In this document: positions 1-10,860 of the stretch, piece after piece
Numbering within the stretch: position 1 is the stretch's first letter
Layout of the letters: every line of letters starts with the position of its first letter
Source: Caballeronia catudaia
GTDB taxonomy: Bacteria > Pseudomonadota > Gammaproteobacteria > Burkholderiales > Burkholderiaceae
Length of the DNA stretch: 64,000 nucleotides
Direction of reading: 5' to 3'
Assembly: GCF_001544755.2 (NCBI RefSeq)
Contig: NZ_FCOF02000001.1
Span: 186,001 to 250,000 of the forward strand
The notes under the pieces: model-generated
Database searches by the model: none
Told to the model about the DNA's origin: nothing
The model's input: the letters and a program-made list of their open reading frames with translations, nothing else
Translations under genes and position numbers: made by a program

Positions 1-159
1 GTCGATATCGGATTCAACGTCACGTATCTGCTCGACGTGCTCGCGAACCTGAAGGTCGAGACGCTCAATGTGAGTCTCGGCGACGCCAATTCCAGCGCAC
101 TCATCACGATTCCCGAGAACGAGGAATTCAAATACGTGGTGATGCCGATGCGCATTTAA
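1..159 (+). CDS. dnaN: DNA polymerase III subunit beta (sliding clamp), 3' end only
   Basis: Only the last 52 codons are present, ending at the TAA at 157-159. The visible peptide holds typical beta-clamp C-terminal features: a YLLDVL stretch, a short strand ending in ITIP, and the terminal VVMPMRI, which matches the usual end of bacterial clamps (M-P-M-R-[IL]). The clamp encircles DNA and tethers the replicative polymerase. It lies directly upstream of gyrB in the same direction, the common dnaA-dnaN-gyrB order near oriC in proteobacteria, so the origin is probably just left of the window. Identification rests on the short tail plus gene order. Confidence 0.93.
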   Translation, partial: VDIGFNVTYLLDVLANLKVETLNVSLGDANSSALITIPENEEFKYVVMPMRI

Positions 160-175
160 GGCGCGCGAAACCGAA

Positions 176-214
176 AACACTCCAAGGGGCGGCTCGCCCC
201 TTTGGTGTTTTTAA
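176..214 (+). terminator. Rho-independent terminator after dnaN
   Basis: A GC-rich hairpin (AGGGGCG / CGCCCCT around a GCT loop, extended by near-pairing AACAC / GTGTT) is followed by a T-rich run. It lies between the dnaN stop and gyrB, so gyrB probably has its own promoter in 215-294. Confidence 0.75.
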
Positions 215-240
215 GGTGTTTTGAAAAGTTCGAGCAGTAA

Positions 241-2778
<2,538 letters not shown>

Positions 2779-2799
2779 TCTTCAGGCAAGATCAATGAA

Positions 2800-2835
2800 G
2801 CCGTAATCGCCGCGTATCGAACCGGCGATTACGGC
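2800..2835. repeat. Perfect 13-bp inverted repeat between gyrB and the HNH gene
   Basis: GCCGTAATCGCCG at 2800-2812 pairs perfectly with 2823-2835 around a 10-nt loop. There is no T-tract on either side, so it is not a classical intrinsic terminator. It could stabilise the gyrB 3' end or attenuate read-through into the next gene. Confidence 0.6.
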
Positions 2836-2863
2836 GCGTCGAGAACAACGAGAAGCCGCAGTA

Positions 2864-3754
2864 ATGGACGCCGCAACATCCGCCGAGATTCTCCATCGCT
2901 TTGAAAAGCTGAACGTCTGGCGACGCGGCGATCAGCGCGCACCTCATAAACCGTTGCTCGTGCTTCTCGCACTCGGTTTGTTCCTGCGGAATATCCGAAT
3001 CGTTCCGTTCGCCGAATATGGCGACACGTTGAGCGACCTGCTGCGCGAGTTCGGCCCGCAACGTCAAACGTACTACCCCGAGCTTCCTTTCCTGCACCTT
3101 CGCAGCGACCGCGTCTGGCAAGTCGCCATTCACGGTGAACTCGTTCTTCGATTCAACCTGTCGAAAAAGCAACTACGCGAACTGAACGCGACGGGACGAT
3201 TCACCGACGACGTCCAGCGTCTCTTCGACGAAGATCCGCGCACTATTGCAACGGTCGCGCGCCTGCTCCTCGACCGGAATTTTCCCGAAAGCGTCCACCG
3301 CGACATACTCGACGCAACGGGACTTTCACTCGATATATCGACGCCTGCCGCGCAAAGGCGCGATCCGTTGTTCCGCGGCGCAGTGCTGACCGCCTATGAA
3401 TATCGCTGTGCGTTGTGCAATCTCGACGTGCGCATCGGCAACATGTCGGTCGGACTCGAAGCCGCGCATATCAAATGGCATCAGGCACACGGCCCGGATG
3501 TCGTCGCGAACGGCATCGCGCTGTGCTGCATGCATCACAAGCTTTTCGATCTCGGCGCATTCACACTCGGCGACGGACGCCGGGTTCTGGTGTCGGATGC
3601 AGCGTACGGGTCCACGCGGCAGTTCGAAGAAATCCTGTTGCGGCATCACGGCCATCAGTTGAATGCGCCGGTTCACGCGGAAGATCATCCGTCGGGCGAT
3701 TTCATCGATTGGCATCGCGCGCAGGTGTTCAAGGGACGCGCGAGGCCGGTCTAG
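2864..3754 (+). CDS. HNH endonuclease, probable phosphorothioate-DNA-dependent restriction enzyme
   Basis: A 296-residue protein with two parts. Residues 1-150 resemble the sulfur-binding domain of ScoMcrA-type enzymes, with the signature W-x-x-G-x-x-x-APHKPLLVLLALG near residues 19-38 and an L-L-R-E-F-G-P / P-E-L-P-F-L-H-L block that in the family contacts phosphorothioated DNA. Residues 175-240 form an HNH nuclease: a CALC knuckle near 182, an AAHI histidine at 202, then NGIAL and CMHHKLFD. Enzymes of this type cut DNA carrying phosphorothioate modification, so the host normally lacks dnd modification; no dnd genes are in the window. It lies 85 bp after gyrB and its stop overlaps that of the convergent AraC gene. 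Function is inferred from recalled family signatures. Confidence 0.8.
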   Translation: MDAATSAEILHRFEKLNVWRRGDQRAPHKPLLVLLALGLFLRNIRIVPFAEYGDTLSDLLREFGPQRQTYYPELPFLHLRSDRVWQVAIHGELVLRFNLSKKQLRELNATGRFTDDVQRLFDEDPRTIATVARLLLDRNFPESVHRDILDATGLSLDISTPAAQRRDPLFRGAVLTAYEYRCALCNLDVRIGNMSVGLEAAHIKWHQAHGPDVVANGIALCCMHHKLFDLGAFTLGDGRRVLVSDAAYGSTRQFEEILLRHHGHQLNAPVHAEDHPSGDFIDWHRAQVFKGRARPV

Positions 3755-4611
3755 GCGACGGCCTTAACCGGCAGCCAAATCTCCGTCACCAGGTCCGCTG
3801 GCGCCGTCTCCCTCGGATCGCTGACATAAACCTCGAACACCGGCGCCTCACCCGTTTCGCGCCCCGACTTCGGCAGCCATTCGCCATACAGCCACTGATA
3901 CGCGAAGCAAAGCTGCGCATATGGCCCGACATGCGTGAGCACCGCAAACTCCCCGCCCGCGACCTCCACGCGCGACACCGGCGCTTCGAACTTCACGTCA
4001 GCGGGAGAAAACAACTCGCAGCAAGCCATCGACCTCAAATCGGCTTCGGCGACGGCGGAAGGATCATCGAAATAAATCCCGAGCGAGCGAGCACGCGAAT
4101 CGACCAGCCCGCGCACCGCGAGCCAGTGAAACAGCATCTCGAACGCCCGCCCGATATTCATATACGAGCCGCGATGCTCCATCGCCGCGACGGTGAAGCC
4201 ACGCTGAGTGCGAATATCAACCTGATGCATCGCCGTATCTCCTGATCGAAGTTCATCGAAAGAATCGAATATCGCAGCGCCGCCAGCGCTACGAAACTGC
4301 CCGGGCGCCATCCGGTAACTCGCCTGAAACGCCCGCGAAAACGCCTGCACGCTGCCATATCCGGCCCGCTCGCCAATCGAATCGATGGGCGCCGCGCCAT
4401 GCACGAGTTCATTCGCCGCCCGATGCAGCCGCAGTCTGCGCACGGTCGCCGCCGCCGTCTCGCCGTAAAACGCGTGATAAATCCGATGCCAGTGATACGG
4501 CGACAAACAAGCCACTTCCGCGAGGCGATTGAGATCGAGCGCGTCGTCGAGATGGTCGTGGATATACGCGATCACGCGCGCGAGCCGCGTCTCATAGGGC
4601 TTTTCAGTCAT
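3751..4611 (-). CDS. AraC-family regulator with GyrI-like effector domain
   Basis: A 286-residue protein. Residues 8-108 carry two AraC-type helix-turn-helix motifs (LNRLAEVACLSPYHWHRIYHAF and the second around GYGSVQAFSRAF...MAPGQFR). Residues 120-286 are a GyrI-like/SOUL-fold ligand-binding domain, the arrangement of E. coli Rob and related multidrug-responsive regulators. It probably senses small hydrophobic compounds and controls stress or efflux genes; its targets are not visible here. The stop codon shares a CTAG tetranucleotide with the stop of the convergent HNH gene. Confidence 0.88.
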   Translation of the reverse strand: MTEKPYETRLARVIAYIHDHLDDALDLNRLAEVACLSPYHWHRIYHAFYGETAAATVRRLRLHRAANELVHGAAPIDSIGERAGYGSVQAFSRAFQASYRMAPGQFRSAGGAAIFDSFDELRSGDTAMHQVDIRTQRGFTVAAMEHRGSYMNIGRAFEMLFHWLAVRGLVDSRARSLGIYFDDPSAVAEADLRSMACCELFSPADVKFEAPVSRVEVAGGEFAVLTHVGPYAQLCFAYQWLYGEWLPKSGRETGEAPVFEVYVSDPRETAPADLVTEIWLPVKAVA

Positions 4612-4755
4612 CGCCGGCTCCCAGGGATCGTCGCAAGCAAAATAGCACGACCCCCTTTAGCATTTCTTGCGGACTTCGCGACACGCGCATTGACCGCTTC
4701 GACGCGCGACACGCGTACACTTTCGCCTTTGAACGAATCTCCACGCGAATCCATC

Positions 4756-4950
4756 ATGTTTACCTGTCGAAACCAGTCCTGCGGCGCGGAATGGCAACCT
4801 TCGGACGTCGTCATCAAGAACGAGGGCCAGGGCCTGCTATTCCGCTGTCCGATGTGCGGCGCGCGCAATTATGTCGAGCGCCATCGAGCCGACGATGGCA
4901 CGGCCACGTACGAGCAGATCGTCGAAATTCCGCCGCGCGGAACACGCTGA
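4756..4950 (+). CDS. Small zinc-ribbon protein, function unknown
   Basis: A 64-residue protein starting at the ATG at 4756. It has two paired-cysteine knuckles, C-x4-C (CRNQSC) near the start and CPMC about 25 residues later, spaced as in a zinc ribbon, followed by an acidic tail. It ends 4 bp before dbpA in the same direction, so the two are probably co-transcribed. Zinc ribbons of this kind often contact nucleic acid, but no role can be assigned from sequence. Confidence 0.72.
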   Translation: MFTCRNQSCGAEWQPSDVVIKNEGQGLLFRCPMCGARNYVERHRADDGTATYEQIVEIPPRGTR

Positions 4951-4954
4951 AATC

Positions 4955-6337
4955 ATGACCACCGACACTTCATTCAGCAGCCTGCCGCTCTCGCCCGCGA
5001 TGCAGTCGAACCTGCAGCAACTCGGCTATCTGTCGATGACGCCGATCCAGGCCGCGAGCCTGCCGCCGGCGCTCGCGGGCCACGATCTCATCGCGCAGGC
5101 GAAGACCGGCAGCGGCAAGACGGCGGCGTTCACGCTGCCGCTGCTATCGAAACTCGATGCAGGCCGGTTCGCCGTGCAGGCACTCGTGCTCTGCCCGACC
5201 CGCGAACTCGCCGATCAGGTCACGCAGGAAATCCGCCGCCTCGCGCGCGCGGAAGAGAACGTGAAAGTGCTGACGCTGTGCGGCGGCACGCCGATGCGTC
5301 CGCAGATCGCGAGTCTCGAACACGGCGCGCATATCGTCGTCGGCACGCCGGGCCGCATCATGGATCACCTGCAGCGCGAAACGCTCTCGCTCGACGCCAT
5401 ACGCACGCTCGTTCTCGACGAAGCGGACCGCATGCTCGACATGGGTTTCTTCGATGACATCGCTTCCGTCGCGCGCCAGTGTCCGAAAGATCGTCAGACC
5501 TTGCTGTTCTCGGCGACGTATCCGGAAGGCATCGCGAAACTGAGCCAGCAATTCCTGCGCAACCCGCGCGAGATCAAGCTCACCGAACAGCACAGCAACG
5601 CCAAGATCAAGCAGCGCTTCTATCAGGTCGAAGACCATGAGCGGCTGCATGCGGTCGGCCTGTTGCTGGATCACTATCGGCCGGTGAGCACGCTTGCGTT
5701 CTGCAACACGAAGCAGCAATGCCGCGATCTGCTCGACGTGCTGCGCGCGCAAGGCTTCGAAGCGCTGACCTTGCACGGCGAGCTGGAGCAACGCGAGCGC
5801 GATCAGGTGCTCGTGCAGTTCGCCAATCGCAGTTGCTCGGTGCTCGTCGCCACCGATGTCGCCGCGCGCGGTCTCGACATCGCGCAACTGGAAGCGGTGA
5901 TCAACGTCGATGTGACGCCCGATCCGGAAGTGCACGTGCATCGCATCGGCCGGACGGGGCGCGCGGGCGAGGAGGGTTGGGCGCTGTCGCTCGCGAGCAT
6001 GGACGAGATGGGGCGCGTCGGCGCGATCGAAGAAGCGCAGCGCAAGGAAGTGGAATGGCATCCGCTCGACGAGCTGACATCGGCGGAACCGGGTCATCTG
6101 AAGCCGCCGATGGCGACGTTGCAAATCCTCGGCGGCCGCAAGGACAAGATCCGTCCCGGCGACGTGCTCGGCGCGCTCACCGGCGAAGCGGGCTTCGACG
6201 GCAAGCAGATCGGCAAGATCAACGTGATGGACATGGTCACGTACGTGGCCGTCGAACGAACCAGCGCCGATGACGCCGTACGCAAGCTGAGCGCGGGAAA
6301 GCTGAAGGGCCGCAAGGTGAAAGTGCGGCGCATGTGA
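4955..6337 (+). CDS. dbpA: ATP-dependent RNA helicase DbpA (DEAD-box)
   Basis: A 460-residue DEAD-box helicase. Motifs in order: Q motif (TPIQ), Walker A AKTGSGKT (49-56), PTRELA, DEAD (155-158), SAT (186), then in the second RecA domain RGLDIAQ and HRIGRTGR. The final 75 residues are the DbpA RNA-binding domain (LQILGGRKDKIRPGDVLGAL...KGRKVKVRRM), which recognises hairpin 92 of 23S rRNA and directs the enzyme to late 50S assembly. I start at the ATG at 4955 rather than an in-frame ATG upstream, because it gives the family length and follows the zinc-ribbon gene by 4 bp. Confidence 0.93.
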   Translation: MTTDTSFSSLPLSPAMQSNLQQLGYLSMTPIQAASLPPALAGHDLIAQAKTGSGKTAAFTLPLLSKLDAGRFAVQALVLCPTRELADQVTQEIRRLARAEENVKVLTLCGGTPMRPQIASLEHGAHIVVGTPGRIMDHLQRETLSLDAIRTLVLDEADRMLDMGFFDDIASVARQCPKDRQTLLFSATYPEGIAKLSQQFLRNPREIKLTEQHSNAKIKQRFYQVEDHERLHAVGLLLDHYRPVSTLAFCNTKQQCRDLLDVLRAQGFEALTLHGELEQRERDQVLVQFANRSCSVLVATDVAARGLDIAQLEAVINVDVTPDPEVHVHRIGRTGRAGEEGWALSLASMDEMGRVGAIEEAQRKEVEWHPLDELTSAEPGHLKPPMATLQILGGRKDKIRPGDVLGALTGEAGFDGKQIGKINVMDMVTYVAVERTSADDAVRKLSAGKLKGRKVKVRRM

Positions 6338-6340
6338 GCG

Positions 6341-7774
6341 TCAGGCTTTTTGCGAAGGCTCCGCCGCAATGTTGTCCGAGGCCGCCTTCGATGGCTTGCG
6401 CGTGATGAGCCGCAAGCCGCTCGCGACGCTGCCCGCACCCGCGAATGCTGCACCGAGCGACAGCGCGAGCGCGGGCCCGTGCTTGCCGGCGACGCTGAAA
6501 CACAGCGCGACGAGCGCCGCGCCCGTCGCTTGCCCGATCAGGCGCGAAGTCGCGATCGTGCCGCTCGCGCCGCCGCTGCGTTCGCGCGGCGCGCTCGACA
6601 TGAACGCCTTCAGGTTCGGCGACTGAAAGAAGCCGAAGCCCGCGCCGCAAATCGCCATGCGGATGCAGATTTCCAGCGCGTGCGGCTCTGCCGGCAGCAT
6701 GGCGAGCGACACCATTCCCACACACAGAATCGCGAGTCCGACGCCGCCCAGCAAACCGGGCGCGTGCCGATCGGACAGGCGTCCCGCGAGCGGCGCCATC
6801 AGCGCGACGAGCGCGGACCACGGCGTCATCAGAAATCCGGTCTCGACCTGACTGCGGCCCAGCACGCTCTCAAAGAAAAACGGCAGCGACACGAACGCGA
6901 GACCCTGCGCGGCGAACGAGCAGATGGCGGTCATCGTCGAGAGCGCGAACATCGGGCGGCGAAAGAGATCGACGGGGAGCATCGGCGCGGGATGGCCGCG
7001 TTCGCGTCGCAACAGCAGAATGCCGGCGACGAGCGCGAGGCCGAACGCGGCGAGCACGATCCGCGCGGGCGCGCGCTGGGCCGCTTCGCCGAGCGCGAAG
7101 ATCAGCGACGCAAACGTGACGACGTTCAGCAATGCCGCGACGCGATCGAAGCCGTGTTCGGCGCGTTTGGTCTGCGGCAGCGACGGCCACGCGATTATCA
7201 GCGCGAACACGCCGACGGGCAGGTTGACCGCGAAGAGCCACGGCCACGTGCCGAGCGAGAGCACGATCGACGCGACCGTCGGCCCGACAGCGAACGCAAT
7301 GCCGACGACGAGCGCGTTCAGCCCGACGCCGCGCCCGAGCCGATGCGGCGGAAAGATCGCGCTGATGAGCGCCGCGTTGACACTCATGATCGCGGCAGCG
7401 CCGATGCCTTGCAGCAACCGGGCGGCGACGAGCGTCGGCAGCGACCACGAGAACGCGCACACGGCGGACGCCACGAGGAACACGATGAGCCCGGCGAGAT
7501 ACACGCGCCGATGACCGAGAATGCCGCCGAGCGCGGCGAAGGGCAGCAGCGTCGCGACCATCGCGAGCTGATACGCGTTGATGATCCAGACGGAGGCGGC
7601 GGGCGTCGTGTGAAGATCGGCGGCGATCGCGGGCAGCGCGGTGTTGGCGATGGCGGTGTCGAGCGTCGCGAGCGAGACAGAGAGCAGGATCGCGGCCATG
7701 CCGCGGCGCTCGAGCGGGGTCATCGGCGCGTCGGGATTGCGGGCGGAGGTTTCGAGGCGTTCTTCGGTGGGCAC
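6341..7774 (-). CDS. MFS drug-efflux transporter, DHA2 (EmrB/SmvA-like) family
   Basis: A 477-residue membrane protein with about 14 predicted hydrophobic segments, as in DHA2 antiporters. After a short polar N-terminus, TM1 has the LATLDTAIANTALPAIAADL pattern typical of DHA2 proteins, followed by the loop 2-3 motif GGILGHRRVYL and the motif-C-like stretch GIAFAVGPTVASIV. It probably exports toxic organic cations or drugs with proton import. It is convergent with dbpA with only 3 bp between stops. Substrate cannot be read from the sequence. Confidence 0.87.
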   Translation of the reverse strand: MPTEERLETSARNPDAPMTPLERRGMAAILLSVSLATLDTAIANTALPAIAADLHTTPAASVWIINAYQLAMVATLLPFAALGGILGHRRVYLAGLIVFLVASAVCAFSWSLPTLVAARLLQGIGAAAIMSVNAALISAIFPPHRLGRGVGLNALVVGIAFAVGPTVASIVLSLGTWPWLFAVNLPVGVFALIIAWPSLPQTKRAEHGFDRVAALLNVVTFASLIFALGEAAQRAPARIVLAAFGLALVAGILLLRRERGHPAPMLPVDLFRRPMFALSTMTAICSFAAQGLAFVSLPFFFESVLGRSQVETGFLMTPWSALVALMAPLAGRLSDRHAPGLLGGVGLAILCVGMVSLAMLPAEPHALEICIRMAICGAGFGFFQSPNLKAFMSSAPRERSGGASGTIATSRLIGQATGAALVALCFSVAGKHGPALALSLGAAFAGAGSVASGLRLITRKPSKAASDNIAAEPSQKA

Positions 7775-7916
7775 GGCGGCGGTTCGGATGTAAGCGGAAG
7801 GAGAATAATCCGAAACGATACGGGAAGATCGCTCGGCCCGCTGAGCGTGCGCGCGGGAGCTTTCAAAGCGATGTCAGCGGGTATGCTTTGACGGGCGTAT
7901 TTGGCAAAGGAGACCA

Positions 7917-8306
7917 ATGATGACGATACGAATCGTGCGGCTCGGGTCGCCGCGTGCGGAAGGCGAGGGATTGCGCATCGGCACGGTGCGTCGGCCGCCC
8001 CGCGGGGTGCCGAAGGCTGAGTTCGCGAAGCGCGATTTTTATGACGTGTGGTATCCGGTGCTGTCGCCGACACAGGAGCTGGTGACGGAAGCGCTTCACG
8101 CCGAGAGCGACAAGGAATGGCGCGCGTTCGTGAAGAAGTTCAAGGCGGAAATGGCGGAATCGGATGCGAGCAAGACGCTGGATTTATTGGCGGCGTTGTC
8201 GCATAGCGCTAACTTTTCGGTGGGGTGTTATTGCGAGAATGAAGCGCGATGTCATCGGTCGGTGTTGCGGGAGTTGTTGTTGGTGCGGGGGGCTGATGTC
8301 ATTTGA
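7917..8306 (+). CDS. DUF488-family protein
   Basis: A 129-residue protein with the DUF488 C-terminal signature CYCENEARCHRSVLRELL, containing clustered Cys and His residues. Its biochemical role is unknown in the family. An AAGGAG ribosome site at 7907-7912 precedes two tandem ATG codons (7917 and 7920); either could be the start. It is divergent from the MFS gene and ends just before the original terminator of tRNA-Lys, so it marks the chromosomal edge of the inserted element. Confidence 0.8.
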   Translation: MMTIRIVRLGSPRAEGEGLRIGTVRRPPRGVPKAEFAKRDFYDVWYPVLSPTQELVTEALHAESDKEWRAFVKKFKAEMAESDASKTLDLLAALSHSANFSVGCYCENEARCHRSVLRELLLVRGADVI

Positions 8307-8318
8307 CGCGGAAACGAA

Positions 8319-8345
8319 AAAGGGCTGCGCGTTGCGCAGCCCTTC
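8319..8345 (-). terminator. Intrinsic terminator, originally of tRNA-Lys, now cut off by the element
   Basis: A perfect 11-bp stem (AAGGGCTGCGC 8320-8330 with 8334-8344, GTT loop) with a T-run when read on the minus strand. It follows the partial tRNA-Lys copy at 8354-8402 in the same orientation. The intact tRNA gene is now 6.7 kb away, so this hairpin appears to be the ancestral tRNA terminator left behind at the far boundary. It can also stop transcription leaving the DUF488 gene. Confidence 0.85.
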
Positions 8346-8353
8346 GAATCTGG

Positions 8354-8402
8354 TGGTGGGGCGTGAGTGACTCGAACACTCGACCTACGGATTAAGAGTC
8401 CG
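8354..8402 (-). repeat. Left attachment site: partial tRNA-Lys copy
   Basis: 49 bp identical to 15044-15092, covering the tRNA 3' CCA, acceptor 3' strand, T arm, variable region and anticodon arm as far as its 5' stem. The sequence diverges immediately afterward (8403 on), so no functional tRNA can be made here. It is the distal direct repeat left by integration. Confidence 0.93.
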
Positions 8403-8437
8403 TGCAAGTTGCCATTTCTCGGTGTTGACGCGAGAGT

Positions 8438-8565
8438 ATGTAACCGATGAAATCGGCTCCAGCCAAGGCATGCCGGGACAGTTGCACGGATTTTCCGATT
8501 GACTTCCGTTGATCGTTTTTCCGATAATCCGGTTACATGGCGGTTACATAGAATTGTGTAACCCG
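8438..8565. promoter_or_regulatory. Left cluster of CGGTTACA-type repeats, probable integrase arm sites
   Basis: CGGTTACAT occurs at 8530-8538 and 8541-8549, two same-direction copies 11 bp apart. Its exact reverse complement is at 8438-8446 and a related inverted copy (GGGTTACA complement) at 8557-8564. The pair recurs at the right end of the element (14967-14986) with the same 11-bp spacing. Such repeats beside a tRNA att site, just upstream of the integrase start at 8582, are what arm-type integrase binding sites look like. They may also regulate int. Confidence 0.68.
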
Positions 8566-8581
8566 GATTTCAGGGGCGGCG

Positions 8582-9946
8582 ATGGCAAAGGTCAACTTCA
8601 CGGCGGCGCGGGTCAACGGGCATAGCTGCCCCGCTGGCAAGTCGCAATCATTCATTTGGGATAACGGCGCGTCTGGCTTGGGGCTGCGCGCAACGGCTGC
8701 GGGAGGACTGTCTTACATTTTCCAAGGCAAGCTGTCGGGCGATACCGTGCGCGTCACGATTGGAGCGCCGAAGGATTGGAAAATTGACGACGCCCGCGAC
8801 GAAGCGCGCCGCCTGCAACGACTGATTGACGCCGGCAAAGACCCGAGAGAGGAAGCCGCCGAACAGCGCGCCGCCCGAGAAGCTAGGAAAGCGGAAGCGC
8901 GCCGCCAAGATGCTACGTTTGGAGAAGCGTGGGAAGTCTATCTTGAGGCCCGAAAGGCGCGCTGGAGCGAGCGCCACTATCGGGACCATGTGCAGCACGC
9001 CGACGAAGGCGGAAAGGAAAGGCGGCGCGGCAATGGTCTCACGCAGGCCGGTCCGCTCGCCCCGTTGCGCCCCCTGAAGCTGTCTGAGCTTACTGGCGAA
9101 CGTATCGCGCAATGGCTCGATTCGCAAACCGCCGAGCGTCCGACCATGGCCGCACTTTCCTACCGGTTGCTGCGCGCGTTCATCCGGTGGGCATCCGACA
9201 CTCCCGCATACCGTGGCGTTATTCCGGCTGACGCCTACAAGGCACGCAGCGTGAAGGATGCCGTGCCACGAGTTGGCGCGAAGGTTGGTGATTGTCTGCA
9301 ACGGGAGCAATTGCCCGTATGGTTCGCTGCCGTGCGCAAGATACAAAACCCGGTCATCTCGACTTACCTGCAAGCGCTTTTGCTAACAGGTGCGCGCCGC
9401 GAGGAGATGGCCGCGCTCACATGGGACGATGTCGATTTCCAGTGGCGCAGCCTTTCCATAGCCGACAAGGTTGAACAAGATTCGGGGCGCGCAATTCCTT
9501 TAACGCCTTATCTCGCTTCCCTGCTGTTGGAATTGAAACGGCTAAACGACACGCCGCCAAACGTCCACGAACTGGCGCGAATGGAGGCACGCGGAGAGAA
9601 ATGGAAGCGCCCGCCATGGGTGTTCGCCAGTAAGGCTGCTGCTGACGGCAAGATAGCCGAGCCGCGTATCGCGCATGCAAAGGCGCTAGACGCTGCCGGA
9701 CTGCCGCACGTGAGCTTGCATGGACTTCGCCGCTCGTTCGGAACGCTCTCGGAGTGGTGCGAAGTGCCGGTTGGCGTCGTGGCGCAAATCCAAGGTCATA
9801 AGCCGAGCGCCATTGCCGAAAAGCACTACCGCCGCCGCCCGCTGGATTTGCTGCGCATGTGGCATGACAAGATTGAGGCGTGGATGCTGACACAGGCCGG
9901 CATTGAACTAGAGCTGTTGCAAGTGCCCAAGCTACGCGCGGTTTGA
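8582..9946 (+). CDS. Tyrosine-type integrase
   Basis: A 454-residue site-specific recombinase of the P4-like/DUF4102 group. Residues 1-90 are the N-terminal arm-binding region, 110-230 the core-binding SAM-like domain, and 245-430 the catalytic domain. The catalytic set is visible: R272 (GARREEM), H380 and R383 (HGLRR), H406 (GHKPSA) and nucleophile Y416 (KHYRRR). It lies beside the left attachment repeat and reads into the element, the usual position for tRNA-targeting integrases. All catalytic residues are present, so the enzyme should be active. The start at 8582 follows GGGGCGGCG, a weak ribosome site. Confidence 0.95.
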   Translation: MAKVNFTAARVNGHSCPAGKSQSFIWDNGASGLGLRATAAGGLSYIFQGKLSGDTVRVTIGAPKDWKIDDARDEARRLQRLIDAGKDPREEAAEQRAAREARKAEARRQDATFGEAWEVYLEARKARWSERHYRDHVQHADEGGKERRRGNGLTQAGPLAPLRPLKLSELTGERIAQWLDSQTAERPTMAALSYRLLRAFIRWASDTPAYRGVIPADAYKARSVKDAVPRVGAKVGDCLQREQLPVWFAAVRKIQNPVISTYLQALLLTGARREEMAALTWDDVDFQWRSLSIADKVEQDSGRAIPLTPYLASLLLELKRLNDTPPNVHELARMEARGEKWKRPPWVFASKAAADGKIAEPRIAHAKALDAAGLPHVSLHGLRRSFGTLSEWCEVPVGVVAQIQGHKPSAIAEKHYRRRPLDLLRMWHDKIEAWMLTQAGIELELLQVPKLRAV

Positions 9947-10109
9947 AAGGGTGTCTTCTTGAGGCAACTGGGAGCGGCGGGGCGACGCTGGATTCGCCGC
10001 GCCACATTGACGCTTGCACCACGACAGGCCGCGACGTTGCGAGGCTTTGCTTTTAATTCTGCATTCGCCTATATTCGCTTCCGTCTGTCCAGCATGAAGC
10101 AGACGAAGC

Positions 10110-10150
10110 AACGCCCACGACTAGGTTAGCGGCCGGTCGCGGGCGTTTTC
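10110..10150 (+). terminator. Probable terminator after int; only signal in gap 9947-10240
   Basis: AACGCCCACGAC at 10110-10121 pairs with GTCGCGGGCGTT at 10137-10148 with one mismatch around a 15-nt loop, followed by a short T-run. The rest of the 294-bp gap has no convincing gene. A small inverted repeat, AGTAT/ATACT, lies near 10168-10185 in front of the following operon and could be an operator. Confidence 0.5.
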
Positions 10151-10240
10151 TTAGGTGAACCCTAATACATCAACAGTATCATCGCCATACTAAGGGAGCC
10201 ACGATTCGTCGTCAACCCTCAGTAGGCGAAAGGATGAAAC

Positions 10241-10492
10241 TTGAACAAGAGCATCGAACATCATTCGCTCGCCGACCTTCGCGCAGACGTACGCGCTGCG
10301 CTGGAGGCCCGCGGCATTCAGGCGGTATGTGCAACTAATGTGGCAGCCGTGGCGCTTGACCGGCAACCACAGACCTTGCGCAAATGGGCGTGCCTTGAGA
10401 ATGGGCCAATCCGACCAATCCGCATCAATGGGCGGCTTGCTTGGCGAGTGGCGGACATCAAGCGCCTGCTCGGTGAGGAGGAAGGCCAATGA
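10241..10492 (+). CDS. Small DNA-binding protein, AlpA/excisionase-like
   Basis: An 83-residue protein read from a TTG codon at 10241, preceded by an AAAGG ribosome site 7 nt upstream. An ATG at 10234 is in another frame and gives only a short peptide. The second half resembles a MerR/AlpA-type winged helix-turn-helix: a recognition-helix-like QPQTLRKWA, then PIRINGRLAWRVADIKRLL, the basic wing seen in excisionases and small activators. It probably controls excision or the following mob genes. Its stop overlaps the next start (ATGA), so translation is probably coupled. Exact role is inference. Confidence 0.7.
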   Translation: MNKSIEHHSLADLRADVRAALEARGIQAVCATNVAAVALDRQPQTLRKWACLENGPIRPIRINGRLAWRVADIKRLLGEEEGQ

Positions 10493-10860
10493 AAAAACCC
10501 GACCGCCGCCAAGCTGAATCGGGTTCTTTGGACGCCATCTATCCTATGCTCGATTATAACGGCGAACATGAACAGCTAGAACTCCTGCCGCTTCCCCCAT
10601 TCGCGCCGACGTGGCCGCGCCCGGGTACTTTGCCAGCGCTGGTGCTCGACCGTCTGCTCACTGGTGAAAGGTTGACGCAACCCCTCTTCGGCACTTCCTA
10701 TTGGCGATTAGCGGCGTACGTTCAAACCCTTGAGGACTTAGGATGGTCCATCAACTGCGACTGGGTGCATGAGGCTGGCTACGCCCGTCCGATAAAGCGG
10801 TATTGGCTGCCGCCACGGGTGCTAATGGCGGCGCGCACGACGCGGGAGGGCTTGCAATGA
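10489..10860 (+). CDS. Winged-helix-like protein of unknown role in the mob operon
   Basis: A 123-residue protein. The central segment, about residues 47-90 (LPALVLDRLLTGERLTQPLF then WRLAAYVQTLEDLGW), looks like the small winged-helix modules often found beside phage or island replication and mobilisation genes. It overlaps both neighbours by 4 bp (ATGA at 10489 and at 10857), making a tight three-gene operon with the AlpA-like gene and the relaxase. It may be an accessory DNA-binding protein for relaxation or regulation; no direct evidence shows this. Confidence 0.65.
   Translation: MKKPDRRQAESGSLDAIYPMLDYNGEHEQLELLPLPPFAPTWPRPGTLPALVLDRLLTGERLTQPLFGTSYWRLAAYVQTLEDLGWSINCDWVHEAGYARPIKRYWLPPRVLMAARTTREGLQ

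Noticed and set aside
6350-7891. 513-codon plus-strand frame opposite the MFS gene
   Set aside because: Shadow of the transporter; extreme Arg/Glu composition and no domain.
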